From contig NC_037275.1 in assembly GCF_000002425.4 (NCBI RefSeq), forward strand, positions 12,320,390 through 12,384,389: a stretch of 64,000 bases of DNA, in the 5' to 3' direction. Below the pieces are notes generated by a model that ran no database searches, had not been told where the DNA came from, and saw only the letters and a list, made by a program, of their open reading frames with translations. A program made the translations under genes and the position numbers. Of this stretch, positions 60,498-64,000 are shown one piece after another; position 1 is the stretch's first letter; each line of letters begins with the position of its first letter. This stretch comes from Physcomitrium patens (lineage: Eukaryota; Streptophyta; Bryopsida; Funariales; Funariaceae).

Positions 60498-62779
60498 ATG
60501 ATGATTATGGCAGCAATCGCCGGGCCGCACAGGGCAGGATTGCTGGCTTATACAGGGAATGGGGTTGAGGCGGAGAATTATTTTAATGGGATTAGGCTAG
60601 TGCAAACGGTTAAAGTGGGTTCGAGTGTCCAAGATAGAGTATTGCGGCAGCGCTGCAACTTGATTAGGTTAGCAGGGTTGAGCGGCTCGTGCGTGCAATC
60701 GGCGCGGCAGTGGTTCCGAGTAACAGCTTTTTCCGAGGTTGCCAGCTCCTGCCTGTATCCCTCTTTTAGCTTGTTACGCAAAATCACTAATTCCTTCCGC
60801 AGATTGTGTTTCATTGGGTTTAGAAACCCAGTCCTCAAAATTTTAAACCACGAAGTGTACCGACTGTATCATCGCCGAAGAAGGATTATTCCTTTGTTAG
60901 GTCTGTACCTTAGCAACTGCGAGCAATTGCACTAAATAGAAGGCATCAGAATTCTATGATATTGGCAGTGTCTTGTACTTGTTTAAGCTTTTGCAATCAG
61001 GATTCATCTCTCTCTCCCTTTCTCCCATTTGTATACCCGCATTGCGTGTACTGAGGAATACACTCAGAATGTCTTCAGAGATTTGCTTCTTCTTTGAGCT
61101 GAACATGTCCCGTTTAATGTAGGATGGTTTAGCTATAGATAGGGCGTTGGAGGCTGTGGACGAATCTTCAGGTGTGACGATGAAGGTGAAATTCCAGCTT
61201 CAAAGGGAATGCCAATTTGGACAGCAATTCAAGGTCGTTGGCAGTGGCTCTCACTTCGGTGACTGGGACCCAAGTGCTGCTTTACCCTTGAATTGGAGCG
61301 AAGGTCATTTGTGGACTACTGAAGTGGTGAGGACCTCTCTTCTCTATTTGATTGGCGGATTAAAATTACAATTAAACACTAAGGTAGTGGGTCCCGTCTT
61401 TAGCTTTATTCAAGACGTTACGGACAATAAATGAAGAAATTCGGATGCATTGTGGTGACAGGATATACCTAAAGATAGGAAATTTGAGTGGAAATATATA
61501 CTAGTATCCACTGAAGGAGAAGAGACTGAGTGGCAATCTGGACCCAACCATGTGCTAGAAACAGTACCTGGAGCCTCTTCACTTTTAGTGTCGATACCAT
61601 GGGAAAGAATTCCACACTCTGCAGATTCCACATCTGATCAATTTCAGGAGGTACAACGCTGTGAGCATCTTGAGGGTCAAGATACCGCATCTGATACTGA
61701 AGATTTGGATGCAATTGGTAAGGATTCTAAAGTGAATACTTCAGTTGAGAAATTGACAGAAGCGGCTGCTTCGGCTGCTGGAGATGTCCTCAAAGCTGGG
61801 ATAAAGGCAGCAACCATTGTAGCGGCGAGCTTGGACGCTACACCTGTTGAGGAGGTGAGAGGAGACAGCAAAAAGACCACCATATAGCTCTACAACTTGT
61901 TACCAGGTTAGGGAATTCAATACCACAACAGAAGATTAAACAAGGAACACAATTACTTGATTAGAAGATGATGTTTTAGGTTTTTGGCTGGCGACTGAGG
62001 TACCACAATTGTTGATGCAGCTTTTGGGGCTCGCAGAGCATGCAGATGGGAGCCTGCTCTTCTCCTTCAGCGGGTCCACAACCACCGCCGATGCTGCAGC
62101 TCAACCAACGATACAGCAGATTGAAAGTGCCAACGTGAATGTACCCACACAGACCCTGACACCGGCTGCTCTTCCACAACGGCATCCGTCGAGCTTCCAG
62201 AAGAAGTCCCCCATTCCTGCTGCTCGCAGCCGGCGCACTGCTTCGAAAGCGGAAGCGGATACTGCCGAACTTGTTGCGGCAGAGGACAAGGAGACGCCGG
62301 TGGACAGCACAGTGAGCAGCATATCTGCGAGGCCTGAGAGGCATGCATCGTCATTCTCGAGGAAGTCGCCAATCCCAAAGAACCGAGAACGCAGCTCAGT
62401 GTCGAGCTCCAAGAGACAGTCATCAGCTGAGGCGACTCCAGTGGCCAAAGCTCCCAGCAAGTCAAAGTTCACGACGAGGTCGCCAATCTCGAGGAATCAA
62501 AACAGCAGTCGAGCGACGAGATCCGAGAAGAAGAAGAGTCATTCTTCTGAAGTAGCCCCTGCAGAACTTGTCTCTCCATCAAAGACTGCGAGTGCTGACA
62601 CCGAAGTTGCTGAAAGTGAAGCTCTTGAGCATGGTGCTGTAAGCAAAGACTTATCAAGTTACAAGCTTTCAGAGCTGAGGAGCATGGCAAAGGCGAAGGG
62701 ATTGAAGGGATATTCGAAACTAAAGAAGGGAGAGTTAGTAAAGCTTATAGCTGCTTCCGATGTATCTTCAGAGATTTGA
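60498..62779 (+). CDS. Plastid CBM20 starch-binding protein, probable CBM20-Rho_N fusion
   Basis: Exons 60498-60737, 61123-61326 and 61462-61854 encode a transit peptide (possible cleavage after FRVTA) and a CBM20 domain: VKFQLQRECQFGQQFKVVG, FGDWDPSAALPLNWSEGHLW and WQSGPNHVLE match plant CBM20 proteins such as the product of Arabidopsis At5g01260. CBM20 binds starch. At 61852-61856 GAG is followed by GTGAGA, a strong phase-0 donor; the duplicated Rho_N exon at 62021-62779 has a phase-0 acceptor. Joined, they give about 531 residues with a C-terminal Rho_N domain (YKLSELRSMAKAKGLKGYSK). If the donor is not used, translation stops at 61887 and yields a 289-residue CBM20 protein. The fusion is a prediction; both forms may exist. 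Confidence 0.7.
61123..61887 (+). CDS. Alternative short form: CBM20 protein ending at 61887
   Basis: If the intron 61855-62020 is retained, the frame runs 11 codons past the donor to a stop at 61885-61887, ending SKKTTI. The CBM20 part is complete in this form. After the domain comes an acidic then alanine-rich helix-like tail (EKLTEAAASAAGDVLKAG). Exon 1 at 60498-60737 is shared with the long form. Confidence 0.55.
62021..62779 (+). CDS. Duplicated Rho_N last exon
   Basis: This exon and about 55 bp of the intron before it, plus about 30 bp after the stop, match exon 4 of the upstream Rho_N gene at roughly 93-95% over the best part. It keeps one copy of the 23-residue repeat, the basic SPIP blocks and the complete Rho_N domain, and has a shorter acidic stretch. 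The frame is fully open, which argues that it is still translated. It has no transit peptide or start exon of its own, so it depends on splicing to the CBM20 exons or on an internal start. Confidence 0.8.
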   Translation, partial: LLGLAEHADGSLLFSFSGSTTTADAAAQPTIQQIESANVNVPTQTLTPAALPQRHPSSFQKKSPIPAARSRRTASKAEADTAELVAAEDKETPVDSTVSSISARPERHASSFSRKSPIPKNRERSSVSSSKRQSSAEATPVAKAPSKSKFTTRSPISRNQNSSRATRSEKKKSHSSEVAPAELVSPSKTASADTEVAESEALEHGAVSKDLSSYKLSELRSMAKAKGLKGYSKLKKGELVKLIAASDVSSEI

Positions 62780-63546
62780 AGCCTGCAACGAAGTTGTAAA
62801 AAGGAAAAAACCACTTACATCTTTTCACTGAGTAGAAGGTTTCGATACAGCCTTGGATACATCAGTTTTATGTCATTTTGTCATTTCGGATGTTGCATGG
62901 GGTGGAACTCTGCTTGTAATGTCTACAAGTCTTTGTAATTTCTGGGTACCAGCGGACACTTCGTGGACATTTTAAGAACATGAGCCTGCTAATTCATATC
63001 TATGTTTCTCGAATACACAATTGGATAGACCTTGTGGTGTCTCATCCTATGGCGTCTGAAACATTAGCTGAAAGTGTGAGAATTAATAAAATAAAATGTT
63101 AAAATAATAAAATAAACGAATTGTATAAAAGATCCCAAATAGGCCTTACACACTTAGATAAAAATTTATTGACAAGGAAGATAGAAAATACTTTTAAAAA
63201 ATATAAATAAATAAAAAGAAACATAATTATTCATAAAATATATTGTTTTTTTTCCAATGAAAGATTTAATAACAAAAAAACGTAATAAGTTTTATCTTTA
63301 CTTTAAAAATTAAAATAAAATTTAAAGATTATCTTGAAGTAATATAGTCTAGATTTTGACTTTTGATGTGTTCTATAGATTTAATCTAAAATATTATTTT
63401 AAAAATTTGATTAGAGTCAATGATTTATTCTCATCATACTATTAAAATACAAAAACAGAAAAAACTCAAATTTAAATTAGGTAGAAAATATCTTCATTGT
63501 AAAATCTTAATTGGATGTAAGTTGGATCCACAAGTGTCTATTGATG
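62780..63546. other. 3' flank of the CBM20-Rho_N gene, then AT-rich DNA
   Basis: Up to about 63.06 kb the composition is gene-like and includes the 3' untranslated region. Beyond that the sequence is AT-rich without recognisable genes. Confidence 0.45.
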
Positions 63547-63905
63547 TGTCATGTGCTTGTTCTATATATATATATATATATATATATTTAGTTTCTCAAC
63601 TTCTCAATTTTTTAAAGTTATGAGAAGCTTCTATAATAGTTTCTCAACTTTAAGAAACTATTATAGAAGCTTCTCATAACTTTAAAAAATTATCTATAAG
63701 CTTCATGGTCTTTGTTAAGATTCTTCATGATAATCTTGTTAGTGAGTATTTACTAAGGGAAGATTGATACTATTTTGACTCTTGTCAATGTCTCTTTAAT
63801 ATTCTAGTCTTCGCTAAAGACTGTTGGCTTTCTTTGTGTTAGGCAAAAGTTACCACAAGAACATATTTTTATAATTTTACTTCTTTAAGATTGTAAAATT
63901 ACATT
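63547..63905 (+). repeat. Diverged LTR-like fragment with perfect hairpin
   Basis: Starts near TGTCATGTGC, holds an AAGCTTCATGG block, a GACTCTTGTCAATGTCT block and an end resembling TTACATTAAATA, in the order seen in the other LTRs of the window. A (TA)n microsatellite occupies about 63562-63588. Shorter and more diverged than the others. Confidence 0.5.
63606..63691. repeat. Perfect 39-bp inverted repeat with 8-bp spacer
   Basis: Left arm 63606-63644 and right arm 63653-63691 are exact reverse complements; the arms contain GAAGCTTCTATAATAGTTTC. The spacer is CAACTTTA. No DNA-transposon ends or target duplication were recognised. Confidence 0.9.
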
Positions 63906-64000
63906 AAATATAGTTTAACAAATTTCTACAACTTGTGCCTTAAAAAAAATTAATGATGTTACAAAAAAATTAATTTTGTTACAAATAATATTATAGATTT
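63906..64000. other. AT-rich DNA at window end
   Basis: Nothing recognisable. Confidence 0.4.

Noticed and set aside
62067-62472. Minus-strand open frames of 123-132 codons opposite the duplicated exon
   Set aside because: They are the same antisense shadow as in the upstream copy.

Overview
The window looks like nuclear DNA of a land plant, most likely a moss or another bryophyte. Four intron-rich host genes with plant-specific products sit in AT-rich DNA littered with Ty3/Gypsy chromovirus copies. The bryophyte call is inference from the mix of short-intron genes, AT-rich intergenic DNA and chromodomain retroelements; no marker in the window names a species.

Layout. 1-4246 is the 3' part of a well-preserved chromovirus (element A) that starts left of the window. 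6772-15281 (minus) is a 21-exon dynamin-related gene of the DRP3 type, which divides mitochondria and peroxisomes; every exon could be placed with consistent splice phase (835 residues). 18.3-32.4 kb is an AT-rich repeat desert holding a scrambled chromovirus fossil, a complete-length element with both LTRs (element B, 21279-27309) and a solo-like LTR. 32.5-38.7 kb is low-repeat flank leading into a filament-like plant protein (FPP) coiled-coil gene, 38774-44685 (plus, 11 coding exons, 1154 residues), which uses one GC-AG intron. 45.8-54.3 kb is a second fossil cluster: a minus-strand element end, a fragment whose LTR carries an array of heat-shock-element-like GAAnnTTC units, and a further degraded element.

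56040-62779 holds two tandem plastid-protein genes. The first (56040-59208) encodes a predicted transit peptide, two short exons with a tryptophan-rich segment, and a large last exon with basic SPIP-type repeats and a C-terminal Rho_N (SAP-like) nucleic-acid-binding domain. The second (60498-62779) encodes a transit peptide and a CBM20 starch-binding domain. It lies directly upstream of a second copy of the first gene's Rho_N last exon. A strong in-phase donor near the end of the CBM20 exon and the duplicated acceptor predict a CBM20-Rho_N fusion protein, apparently made by last-exon duplication. This is the most interesting host-gene observation in the window.

Among the mobile elements three things stand out: an accessory reading frame of about 140 codons between the chromodomain and the 3' LTR, seen in four copies; a stem-loop just downstream of the TATA box kept in several LTRs; and the heat-shock-like LTR. 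All coordinates and splice sites were read by eye and could be off by a base or two.
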